A stretch of DNA of 15,717 nucleotides from Pseudomonadota bacterium (GTDB taxonomy: Bacteria > Pseudomonadota > Alphaproteobacteria > Reyranellales > Reyranellaceae), in NCBI GenBank assembly GCA_023416135.1, contig JAEZIF010000328.1:1-15717 (forward strand). The letters are read 5' to 3'. The translations under genes and the position numbers were made by a program. The notes under the pieces are model-generated. The model did no database searches and was not told where the DNA came from. It saw only the letters and a program-made list of their open reading frames with translations. Of this stretch, positions 1 through 7,248 are shown piece after piece; the first letter of the stretch is position 1, and every line of letters starts with the position of its first letter.

Positions 1-1
1 G

Positions 2-52
2 GAGACCGCCGTCGACGAAGTCGCGGCAGTCGTCCGGGCGACGTTACGCTGA
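2..52 (+). CDS. C-terminal tail of an unidentified protein (5' end outside the window)
   Basis: Reading from base 2, sixteen codons run open to a TGA at 50-52 and give the tail ETAVDEVAAVVRATLR. This is an amphipathic helix-like C-terminus with ordinary codon use for a GC-rich genome. The gene would enter from the left edge and end two bases before the stop of the convergent lipoprotein gene. That tight convergent packing fits a real gene end. The fragment is too short to assign a family, and a chance open frame of this length cannot be excluded. Confidence 0.45.
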   Translation, partial: ETAVDEVAAVVRATLR

Positions 53-53
53 G

Positions 54-341
54 CTACCAGCCGGTCCGCTCGGGACCGTCGTGGATGCCGTTGTAGTTGC
101 GGTAGTAGTCCCAGCGCGAGGAGTACACGTTCGACTTCTGGAAGCTCGGTTGGTCGTAGCTGTAATAGGCGGGTGCCGGCGTGGTAGCGACGACGGTGGC
201 GCCCGGCGCGCTGTAGTAGGTCGTGCTGGCCGGCGCGTAGGCGTACTGCGGCCTCGGATAATAGGTGCGCTCCTGTACCGAACAGGCGGCCACCGAGGCG
301 GCGAGTGTCGCAAGGACGACGATCGAGCTGGCGGGTTTCAT
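54..341 (-). CDS. small tyrosine-rich putative lipoprotein
   Basis: This 95-residue protein has a short positive N-terminus, a hydrophobic segment and a lipobox-like SVAAC with Cys at residue 20, so it is probably a lipoprotein exported by Sec and processed by signal peptidase II. The mature part is low in complexity, with about 13 Tyr plus many Pro, Ala, Ser and Thr in the first two thirds. Its C-terminal tail is more polar and ends in ERTGW. I recognise no enzymatic domain. The ATG at 341 is supported by a GAGGAG ribosome binding site 6-8 bases upstream. The gene is divergent from the oxidoreductase at 463, sharing a 121 bp intergenic region, and convergent with the gene tail ending at 52. 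The function is unknown. Being a gene is likely from the signal peptide, ribosome binding site and packing. Confidence 0.75.
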   Translation of the reverse strand: MKPASSIVVLATLAASVAACSVQERTYYPRPQYAYAPASTTYYSAPGATVVATTPAPAYYSYDQPSFQKSNVYSSRWDYYRNYNGIHDGPERTGW

Positions 342-462
342 GGCGATCTCCTCATTCGAATTCGCGATTGCGACTTCAACCCGCTTGCCGCCTTACGGTT
401 CCCAAAATGGTGAAAGTCGCCACAATGCGGCCATCGTCATGTGAGGCGGAGCGAATCGGGCC

Positions 463-1311
463 ATGAAAATCGGCGCTGTCATGTTCTTCACCACGGGTTC
501 CATGCAACCTGCGCCTCTGGCGCGTGCCATGGAGGAGCGCGGCTTCGAATCGCTGTGGGTTCCCGAGCACACGCACATCCCGTCGTCGCGCAAGTCGAGC
601 TATCCGGCCTCGGGCGGCCTCGTGCGCGCCTACTATGAGCTGATGGATCCGTTCCTGGCGCTCAACACGGCCGCGACCGTGACCAGCAAGTTGAAGATCG
701 GCACCGGCATCGCGCTGATCACCCAACGCGATCCGATCGTCACCGCCAAGATGGTCTCGTCCATCGACCAGCTTTCCGGCGGCCGCTTCCTGTTCGGCGT
801 CGGCAACGGGTGGAACCAGGACGAGATCGAGAACCACGGCACGGCCTTCGCGAGCCGTCACAAGCTGGCGCGCGAGCGCGTCGAGGCGATGAAGGCGATC
901 TGGGCCGAGGAGGAGCCCGAGTATCACGGCGAGTTCGTGAACTTCGACAAGATGAAGCAGTGGCCCAAGCCGTTTCAGAAACCGCACCCGCGGATCATCG
1001 TCGGCGGCGCCTTTCCGTATGCCGCGCGCCGCGCCGTGCGCTACGGTGACGGCTGGATCCCGCGCGATGACTGGCTGGATCGCGACGGCATCGAAGTACT
1101 CGACAAGTTCCGCGCCATGGCGAAGGAGGCCGGCCGTGATCCCGCCAGCCTGCCGATCAGCACCTTCCGTGTGCCGCCCGACCTCGAACGCCTCGAGCGC
1201 TATCGCGCGCTCGGCATCGACCGTGTGGTGTTCTCGCTGCCGGCCGAAGAGGGCGACGGGATCATGCCCATCCTCGATCGATGGGCGGAGATCAAGCGCC
1301 GGCTCGGCTGA
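463..1311 (+). CDS. LLM-class (luciferase-like, probably F420- or flavin-dependent) oxidoreductase
   Basis: This 282-residue protein belongs to the bacterial luciferase-like monooxygenase superfamily, whose members are TIM-barrel enzymes using reduced flavin or F420. Family features in order: an N-terminal strand MKIGAVMFF, then the ERGFESLWVPEH segment (residues 25-36), then LKIGTGIALITQRDPI (77-92). LSGGRFLFGVGNGWN (104-118) is the classic luciferase-like signature. The PHPRIIVGG segment at 174-182 is followed by ARRAVRYGDGWIP (188-200). The length matches the TIGR03619-like F420-dependent group. I cannot tell F420 from FMN use or name a substrate. The start at 463 is the first ATG that puts the barrel strand at the N-terminus; a purine-rich GGCGGAG lies about 10 bases upstream. 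The gene stands alone on the + strand, and its last 20 bases overlap the small - strand lipoprotein gene. Confidence 0.9.
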   Translation: MKIGAVMFFTTGSMQPAPLARAMEERGFESLWVPEHTHIPSSRKSSYPASGGLVRAYYELMDPFLALNTAATVTSKLKIGTGIALITQRDPIVTAKMVSSIDQLSGGRFLFGVGNGWNQDEIENHGTAFASRHKLARERVEAMKAIWAEEEPEYHGEFVNFDKMKQWPKPFQKPHPRIIVGGAFPYAARRAVRYGDGWIPRDDWLDRDGIEVLDKFRAMAKEAGRDPASLPISTFRVPPDLERLERYRALGIDRVVFSLPAEEGDGIMPILDRWAEIKRRLG

Positions 1312-1447
1312 CCTGCATGCCGGGATAGTGGCCGCTCTGATGGTGGTACGTCTCGCCCGGCGTGTAATCACCCTTGCGTGCGATGTAGGGATCGCGTTCG
1401 CAGGCCACGAGCAGCGCGACGACGGCGATGAGGGCGAGATACCTCAT
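1292..1447 (-). CDS. 51-residue putative lipoprotein
   Basis: On the minus strand an ATG at 1447-1445 opens 51 codons ending in TGA at 1294-1292. The N-terminus is MRYLALIAVVALLVAC, a compact lipoprotein signal with lipobox LVAC and Cys at residue 16. The tail of about 35 polar residues includes ERDPYIARKGDY and a His/Tyr-rich YHHQSGHYPG. It begins 12 bases after the rfbB stop on the same strand, so it may be transcribed with rfbB. Its 3' end overlaps the 3' end of the convergent oxidoreductase gene by 20 bases. No family is recognised. The clean signal peptide and lipobox are the main arguments that it is real; it would be missed by annotation with a length cutoff. Confidence 0.65.
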   Translation of the reverse strand: MRYLALIAVVALLVACERDPYIARKGDYTPGETYHHQSGHYPGMQVSRAGA

Positions 1448-1459
1448 GCCGGATTCAAC

Positions 1460-2512
1460 TCATCCGAGCCCGAGTCGTTCCCCGCGATATGCCCCGCTCA
1501 TGACCCGTTCCCACCATCCCTTGTGGTCGAGATACCAGCGTACGGTCTGGCGCAGCCCGTCCTCGAAGCCGTGGCGCGGACGCCAGCCGAGCTCGGTCCT
1601 GATCTTGGCCGCATCGATCGCGTAGCGCGCGTCGTGGCCGGGACGGTCGGTGACGAACTCGATCAGCCGCCCGTGCGGCCGGTGCGGGCTCTCGGGCAGC
1701 ATCTCGTCGAGCAGGGCGCAGATCGTGCGGACGACGTCGATGTTGGTGCGCTCGCTGTCGCCCCCCACGTTGTAGGTCTCGCCGGGTCGGCCTTTGCGCA
1801 GCACCAGGGTCAGCGCCTCGGCATGGTCCTCGACATGCAGCCAGTCGCGAACGTTCTCGCCCTTGCCGTAGACCGGCAGCTTCTGGCCGCGCAAGGCGCG
1901 GATGATGACGAGCGGGATCAGCTTCTCGGGGAAGTGATAGGGCCCGTAGTTGTTGGAGCAGTTGGTCGCGAGGGTCGGCAGGCCGTGCGTGTGATGCCAG
2001 GCGCGCACCAGATGATCCGACGCAGCCTTGGTCGCGGCGTAGGGCGAATTGGGCGCGTAGGGCGTGGTCTCGGTGAACTTGCCGGTGGACGTGAGCGAGC
2101 CGAACACCTCATCGGTCGAGATGTGCTGGAAGCGGAAGCGGCTGCGGGCCTCCGGGTCGAGCGTGCGCCAGTACGCAAGCGCCGCCTCGAGGAGCGTGTA
2201 GGTGCCGCCGACGTTGGTTGCGATGAAGGGGGCGGCACCGTCGATGGAGCGATCGACATGGCTTTCAGCGGCGAGATGCAGCACCGCGTCGGGCCGGAAG
2301 CTCGCGAAGAGGCCGTCGATCGCCGGGCGGTCCGTGATGTCGACCTTGAAATGAGTATGGCGGTTGCTGTCGCGCGCCTCGGCCAGCGATTCGAGGTTGC
2401 CGGCATAGGTCAGCTTGTCGACGTTGGCCACCGTCCAGTCGGTGTCGCGGATGACGTGACGCACGACTGCCGAACCGATGAACCCGGCACCGCCGGTGAC
2501 CAGTATCTTCAT
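1460..2512 (-). CDS. rfbB: dTDP-glucose 4,6-dehydratase
   Basis: This 350-residue short-chain dehydrogenase/reductase superfamily enzyme should convert dTDP-D-glucose to dTDP-4-keto-6-deoxy-D-glucose with bound NAD+. That is the second step towards dTDP-L-rhamnose and related deoxysugars for surface polysaccharide, in the cytoplasm. The Rossmann motif GGAGFIG lies at residues 7-13. LAAESHVDRS (80-89) and HISTDEVFG (130-138) follow, the latter with the catalytic Thr-Asp-Glu triad (T133, D134, E135). The Tyr-x3-Lys pair is Y158/K162 in SPYAATK, and NCSNNYGP (184-191) and RDWLHVEDH (222-230) follow. Length and motifs match RfbB/RmlB/RffG closely. No rfbA, rfbC or rfbD is present in the window, so the rest of the pathway must lie elsewhere. 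It starts 49 bases after the aapP stop on the same strand; no strong ribosome binding site is visible before the ATG at 2512. Confidence 0.97.
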   Translation of the reverse strand: MKILVTGGAGFIGSAVVRHVIRDTDWTVANVDKLTYAGNLESLAEARDSNRHTHFKVDITDRPAIDGLFASFRPDAVLHLAAESHVDRSIDGAAPFIATNVGGTYTLLEAALAYWRTLDPEARSRFRFQHISTDEVFGSLTSTGKFTETTPYAPNSPYAATKAASDHLVRAWHHTHGLPTLATNCSNNYGPYHFPEKLIPLVIIRALRGQKLPVYGKGENVRDWLHVEDHAEALTLVLRKGRPGETYNVGGDSERTNIDVVRTICALLDEMLPESPHRPHGRLIEFVTDRPGHDARYAIDAAKIRTELGWRPRHGFEDGLRQTVRWYLDHKGWWERVMSGAYRGERLGLG

Positions 2513-2536
2513 GGCCGTTGCCTAGACCGCGATCAA

Positions 2537-2550
2537 GGCGCCGAGGCGCC
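2537..2550 (-). terminator. weak GC hairpin between aapP and rfbB
   Basis: The + strand sequence GGCGCCGAGGCGCC can fold into a 5 bp GC stem with a four-base loop, 12-25 bases after the aapP stop on the minus strand. The minus strand continues TTGATC rather than a T-run. It could be a weak terminator or just a GC-rich chance palindrome, so read-through from aapP into rfbB is possible. Confidence 0.25.
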
Positions 2551-2561
2551 GCCCGTTCGGG

Positions 2562-3329
<768 letters not shown>

Positions 3330-3350
3330 TGATCGATTCTCCTTGGCCGC

Positions 3351-4631
3351 CTAGCGGCGCGTTCCCTTGTTGAGCTCGACCTCGAGGTGCTTGGAGTACC
3401 GCGACATCGAATAGCAGAAGACGAAGTAGACGAAGGCGGCGAAGAGGTAGACCTCGCCGGGGTAGCCTGCCCATGCCGGATCGACCAGCGCCTGGTTGGC
3501 GGTATTGAGGAAGTCGAAGATGCCGATGATCAGCACCAGCGAGGTGTCCTTGAAGAAGCCGATGAAGGTGTTGATCAGCGGCGGGATCACCACGCGCAGC
3601 GCCTGCGGCAGGATGATCAGCGTCGTCTTCTGGATGTAGTTTAAGCCCATCGCGTCGGCCGCCTCGAACTGCCCCTTGGGCAGCGACTGCAGGCCGCCGC
3701 GAATGATCTCGGCGATGTAGGCGCCGGCGAACAGGATGACGGCGACCTGGGCGCGCAGGAACTTGTCGAAGGTGACGCCCGTCGGCAGGAACAGGGGCAG
3801 CATGACCGAAGCCATGATCAGCAGGCTGATCAGCGGCACGCCGCGGATCAGCTCGATGAACCCCACGCACAGTCCCTTGATCAGCGGCAGGTTTGAGCGC
3901 CGGCCCAGCGCCAGCAGGATGCCGTAGGGAAAGGCGAACAGCAGGCCATAGGTGGCGAGGATCATCGTCACCGGCAGGCCGCCCCACAGGCCGGTCTCGA
4001 CGTAGCTCAGGGGCGCGATCGGCAGCTTCCAGGCCGGCAGGACACCGGCGATGCGCAGCATCAGGCCGACCAGGCCGACGACGGCCGCCGCGCGGTAGGC
4101 ATTGATCTCGAGCGGTGAGCCGATGCCCTTGCGGAAGGACATGCCGACCAGGCCGACGACCAGGGCCACGGCCAGGAAGAGGCTGAGCGGAATGTGGAGC
4201 TGGCCGAACATCAGCAGGAAGGTGACGAACGACCCCACGCTCCAGATGATCAGGAGCCGCCACGGCCGCCACATGCGCCGGTCCGAAGTCAGGATCAGCA
4301 TCGCCAGCATGGCGACGACGGCGAACAAGGGCCGCCATTGCTGCTCGTACGGGAAGGTGCCGAAGAAGATCAGGCGCAGCTTCTCGCGGATCAGCGCCCA
4401 GCAGGCGCCGTAGCCGCGGCACTCCGCGCCGCTCGAGGCGGTGAAGTTGGCGGTGAACACCGCCCATTCCAGGAACCACGACAGGATCCAGGCGATCGCC
4501 ACGATCAGGACGATCGTCGTGATGCCGTTGGCCCAGCTCGAGAACAGGTGTTTGCGGGCCCAGCCGAACGGGCCGCTGTCGTCTACCGGGGGAGCGAGCT
4601 GCTTGCGCTCGCCGACGGGCATGTCGGTCAT
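3351..4631 (-). CDS. aapM: general L-amino acid ABC transporter permease AapM
   Basis: This 426-residue inner-membrane permease is the long M-type partner in the Aap/Bzt family, which is larger than HisM/GlnP permeases because of an extended N-terminal half. There are several hydrophobic segments. Clear ones are near residues 38-58, 103-115, 125-141, 148-165, 184-200 and 220-242, and more follow through the C-terminal HisM-like domain. The cytoplasmic EAA loop that docks the ATPase is EAADAMGLNYIQKTTLIILP (323-342) followed by QALR. A Cys pair in ECRGYGACW (70-78) lies in the loop after the first membrane segment. The start at 4631 is 3 bases beyond the aapQ stop, so the two are tightly coupled. 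A second in-frame Met at codon 4 is an alternative start. Confidence 0.96.
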   Translation of the reverse strand: MTDMPVGERKQLAPPVDDSGPFGWARKHLFSSWANGITTIVLIVAIAWILSWFLEWAVFTANFTASSGAECRGYGACWALIREKLRLIFFGTFPYEQQWRPLFAVVAMLAMLILTSDRRMWRPWRLLIIWSVGSFVTFLLMFGQLHIPLSLFLAVALVVGLVGMSFRKGIGSPLEINAYRAAAVVGLVGLMLRIAGVLPAWKLPIAPLSYVETGLWGGLPVTMILATYGLLFAFPYGILLALGRRSNLPLIKGLCVGFIELIRGVPLISLLIMASVMLPLFLPTGVTFDKFLRAQVAVILFAGAYIAEIIRGGLQSLPKGQFEAADAMGLNYIQKTTLIILPQALRVVIPPLINTFIGFFKDTSLVLIIGIFDFLNTANQALVDPAWAGYPGEVYLFAAFVYFVFCYSMSRYSKHLEVELNKGTRR

Positions 4632-4634
4632 CGC

Positions 4635-5825
4635 TCAGCGCTCCCTCAGGGCGATGCGTTTGTTGTACCAGTTCATGAACGCCGAGATCGACAGGCTGAC
4701 CGAGAGGTAGGCCGCCATGATGATCAGCACGTTCTCGATTGCCTGCCCGGTCTGGTTGATGGTGACGTTGATCGATGCCACGAGGTCGGGATAGCCGATG
4801 GCGATGGCCAGCGAGCTGTTCTTGGTGATGTTGAGGTACTGGCTGGTCATCGGCGGCACGATCACGCGCAGCGCCTGCGGCAGCAGGACCAGCCGCATCG
4901 CCTGCCCACGGCCCAGGCCGAGTGCGGCGGCGGCCTCGCTCTGGCCCTTGTGCAGCGCCAGGATGCCCGACCGTACGATCTCGGCGATGAAGGCGGAGGT
5001 GTAGAGCACGAGGCCGAGCAGCAGGGCGACGAACTCGGGCTGGATCACGCTGCCGCCGTCGAAATTGAAGCCCTTGAGTTGCGGCCAGCTCATGTGATGC
5101 GGCGCGCCGCCCAGCAGCCACACCAGGATGGGCAGGCCGAGCGCCAAGCCGAAGCCCGCCACGATGGAAGGGAAGGGCTGGCCGGTCGCGTCCTGGCGTT
5201 TCTTCGCCCATCGGTGAAGAACGAAGGCGCCGGCGATGCCGATGAGGAGGGCGAGGCCGACCCACATGAAGGTTGGGTTGGCGAGCGGCACCGGGAAATA
5301 GACGCCGCGATTGGACAGGAACACGGTATCGAAGAGCAGGCCGATCGCCTGGCGCGGGCCGGGAAACGCCTCGCTGATCAGCTTGTAGAACAGGAAGAGC
5401 CAGAGCAGCAGCGGCACGTTGCGGAATGCCTCGACGTACCATTCGCAGATCTTGGCGAGCAGCCAGTTGGTCGACAGTCGTCCGATGCCGAGCAGCGTGC
5501 CGAGAATGGTCGCCATGATGACGCCGAGGACAGAGACCTTCAGCGTGTTCAGAAGGCCGACGAAGATGGCTCGGGCGTAGGTGCTGGCCGGCGAGTACTC
5601 GATCATCGTGTCGCCGATTTCGAAGCCCGCCTCGCGTTCGAGATAGTGGAAGCCGCTGGCGATCTTCTGCCGCTCGAGATTCTCGATGGTGTTGGAGACG
5701 AGGTACCAGGCGAGCAGGCCGACCAGGCCGACGACGACGATCTGGAACACCCAGCCGCGGATGACCGGGTCGTTCCACGGCGCCACTTTGACACGCGGCG
5801 CAGAGCTCAATGCCTCGACTGCCAT
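4635..5825 (-). CDS. aapQ: general L-amino acid ABC transporter permease AapQ
   Basis: This 396-residue membrane permease pairs with AapM. The frame is open upstream to 5972, but I choose the ATG at 5825 because it has an AGGGGGAAG ribosome binding site and starts with MAVEALSSAP. The upstream extension also contains the best promoter candidate. Hydrophobic segments lie near residues 27-43, 86-112, 133-151, 185-205, 221-239 and 264-285, and around 366-384. The EAA motif is EAAAALGLGRGQAMRLVLLP (297-316) followed by QALR. FRNVPLLLWLFLFYKL (134-149) is typical of the Q subunit. The family is known to hold a long periplasmic loop and more helices than simple HisQ permeases, as seen here. It is the first permease gene after the aapJ array and is separated from it by a decayed aapJ fragment. 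Confidence 0.96.
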   Translation of the reverse strand: MAVEALSSAPRVKVAPWNDPVIRGWVFQIVVVGLVGLLAWYLVSNTIENLERQKIASGFHYLEREAGFEIGDTMIEYSPASTYARAIFVGLLNTLKVSVLGVIMATILGTLLGIGRLSTNWLLAKICEWYVEAFRNVPLLLWLFLFYKLISEAFPGPRQAIGLLFDTVFLSNRGVYFPVPLANPTFMWVGLALLIGIAGAFVLHRWAKKRQDATGQPFPSIVAGFGLALGLPILVWLLGGAPHHMSWPQLKGFNFDGGSVIQPEFVALLLGLVLYTSAFIAEIVRSGILALHKGQSEAAAALGLGRGQAMRLVLLPQALRVIVPPMTSQYLNITKNSSLAIAIGYPDLVASINVTINQTGQAIENVLIIMAAYLSVSLSISAFMNWYNKRIALRER

Positions 5826-5884
5826 CCGCTCTTCCCCCTGCCGACCGCGGTATTCCGGGGTCTTCGACGAATGATCTTGGGCGC

Positions 5885-5912
5885 AGTGTAAGAGGGAATC
5901 GCGTACTTGCAA
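5885..5912 (-). promoter_or_regulatory. candidate sigma-70-type promoter of aapQMP
   Basis: On the minus strand TTGCAA (+ strand 5912-5907) and TACACT (5890-5885) are separated by 16 bases, each matching the -35 and -10 consensus at four of six positions. Transcription would begin near 5878, about 50 bases before the aapQ ATG at 5825. It lies between the aapJ remnant and aapQ, which would allow the permease genes to be expressed independently of the binding-protein array. This rests only on motif matching. Confidence 0.4.
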
Positions 5913-5980
5913 CCAGCCAAACGGCGAAGGTTGGCAGTTCCGGTGCGGTCTGATTCTTGCTGGCCCGAGCAACCGATTTT

Positions 5981-6081
5981 TCAGCGGATCGGTGGCCTAA
6001 AGGATGCTGCCGCCCCTACGTCCATTGTGCGTTGAGGCTGCGAGGAATCCGGAGCGGTGAGCCATTGCCCAGGTAGAATCA
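5981..6081 (-). pseudogene. decayed 3' end of a fifth aapJ copy
   Basis: The + strand segment starting AGCGGATCGGTGGC at 5982 aligns along about 100 bases with the 3' end of the intact aapJ copy at 6119 and, less closely, with the other copies. Read on the minus strand it encodes YLGNGSPLRIPRSLNAQWT, which matches the intact neighbour's LGSASPLKIPRTLNALWT. A TAG stop then replaces the next codon, and a small deletion shifts the final residues out of the usual APPIR frame. The DNA still retains CACCGATCCGCTGA, the same last codons as the copy at 9585. Similarity stops at about 6081, so the 5' nine tenths are gone. It resembles the divergent copy at 6119 more than the others, so it was probably an old member of the array. 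Confidence 0.85.
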
Positions 6082-6092
6082 GGTGTCGGCCA

Positions 6093-6108
6093 GGGCGGGG
6101 TGCCGCCC
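6093..6108 (-). terminator. GC hairpin after the divergent aapJ copy
   Basis: GGGCGG-GGTG-CCGCCC forms a perfect 6 bp stem with a tetraloop 11-26 bases after the stop of the 6119-7147 gene. No T-run follows on the minus strand. It may slow or stop transcription but is weaker than the hairpins at 8361 and 9523. Confidence 0.3.
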
Positions 6109-6118
6109 CGGGTTTTCG

Positions 6119-7147
6119 TTAGCGGATGGGCGGCGCGTAGAGGATGCCGGCCTTGGTCCACAGCGCATTGAGCGTGCGGGGGATTTTCAACGGCGAGGCG
6201 CTGCCCAGGTTTCGGTCATAGCTTTCGCCGTAGTTCCCGACCTGTTTGACGATGTCGTAGGCCCAGCGATCGTCGATCCCCAGCGCCTTGCCCATGCCCG
6301 GCGTCACGCCGAGGATCTCCCTGACCGTGGCATGCTGGCTCTTCAGCATCTCGTCGACGTTCTTGGCGGTGATGCCGTATTCCTCCGCCTCGATCATGGC
6401 GTAGAGCGTCCAGCGAACGATATCCGTGAATTGATGGTCGCCCTGGCGCACGGCGGGACCGAGCGGCTCCTTGCCGATGGTCTGCCGCAGGATGGTGTAG
6501 TCGACAGCATGCTGCGGCTTGGTGGCGAGGATCGCGTACAGGGCCGACAGGTCGATGGTCAGCGCATCGCAGCGTCCGGCGAGGAAGGCATCCCGCGCTT
6601 CGGCCGATCGCTCGAAGGCGAAGGACACGAAGCGCATCTTGTTGGCCGCGAAATAGTCGGTCAGGTTGGCCTCGCTGGTCGTGCCCGACTGGTAGCAGAT
6701 GATGGCGCGGTGGAGGTCCTTCAGATCCTTGACGGGTTTCGCGCCCGATTTCTTCACCAGGAAACTTTGGCTGTCGTAGTAGTAGATGCCGGTGAACTCG
6801 ACTCCCGAGGCCGCGTCGCGCGCCAGCGTGTAGGTCGAGTCGGAGACGAGCAGGTCGACCTCGCCCGCCTGCAAGGCATGGAAGCGCTTCACCGCAGTGA
6901 GCGGCACGAACTTCGTCTTGTTGGCGTCGCGCAGGATGGCGGCCGCCACGGCGCGGCAGATGTCGACGGCGAAGCCGCTCCATCGGCCTTGCGCATCGAC
7001 TTGCGCGAAGCCCGGCCGGCCTTCACCTACCCCGCAAACGAGATGTCCGCGCGCCTTGACGGCGTCGAGGACGGGGCCGGCCTCCACCCGATGACCGGCG
7101 AGAACCGCGGCGACTGCGATCGCCGCGGCCAGCGCATACTTGACCAT
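6119..7147 (-). CDS. aapJ: AapJ-like amino acid ABC transporter substrate-binding protein (divergent copy)
   Basis: This 342-residue periplasmic binding protein of the polar amino acid family is fourth in transcription order of the tandem array. The signal peptide has probable cleavage after VEA (residues 21-23). Family landmarks are VCGVGEG (37-43), VDICRAVAAAI (61-71) and STYTLARD (104-111), where Arg110 is the expected ligand carboxylate-binding residue. They continue with YYYDSQSFLV, AGRCDAL, KEPLGPAVRQGD, ILGVTPGMGKALG and the C-terminal APPIR. It is the most diverged of the four. It has Tyr106 where the copy at 9585 has Trp, IICYQSG where the others have VCVAPG or VCVQPG, and many substitutions in the second lobe. 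A RAILRDANK-type stretch is also present. An AGGACG ribosome binding site precedes the ATG. It probably binds a different ligand, but this is inference. Confidence 0.9.
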   Translation of the reverse strand: MVKYALAAAIAVAAVLAGHRVEAGPVLDAVKARGHLVCGVGEGRPGFAQVDAQGRWSGFAVDICRAVAAAILRDANKTKFVPLTAVKRFHALQAGEVDLLVSDSTYTLARDAASGVEFTGIYYYDSQSFLVKKSGAKPVKDLKDLHRAIICYQSGTTSEANLTDYFAANKMRFVSFAFERSAEARDAFLAGRCDALTIDLSALYAILATKPQHAVDYTILRQTIGKEPLGPAVRQGDHQFTDIVRWTLYAMIEAEEYGITAKNVDEMLKSQHATVREILGVTPGMGKALGIDDRWAYDIVKQVGNYGESYDRNLGSASPLKIPRTLNALWTKAGILYAPPIR

Positions 7148-7162
7148 GTCGTCCTGCCTTGG

Positions 7163-7190
7163 GTCCGGCGGGCTCTCCGACCCACCGGAC
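7163..7190 (-). other. stem-loop in the leader of the divergent aapJ copy
   Basis: GTCCGGCGGG (7163-7172) and CCCACCGGAC (7181-7190) pair as a 10-position stem with one C-A mismatch and an eight-base loop, 16-43 bases upstream of the ATG at 7147. No T-run follows, so it is not a standard terminator. It may mark the 3' end of the preceding aapJ message or structure the leader. A second perfect 6 bp hairpin with a 3-base loop lies at 7216-7230. Confidence 0.3.
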
Positions 7191-7248
7191 GCTCGCCCGA
7201 CCTTTCGAGCTCTACGCGTCGAGCCGACGCAAACAGCAGCGGATGGCC

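Noticed and set aside
4194..5891. Long + strand open frame opposite aapM and aapQ
   Set aside because: Its His/Asp/Gln/Arg-rich composition mirrors the antisense of hydrophobic membrane protein codons; no domain or credible ribosome binding site is visible.
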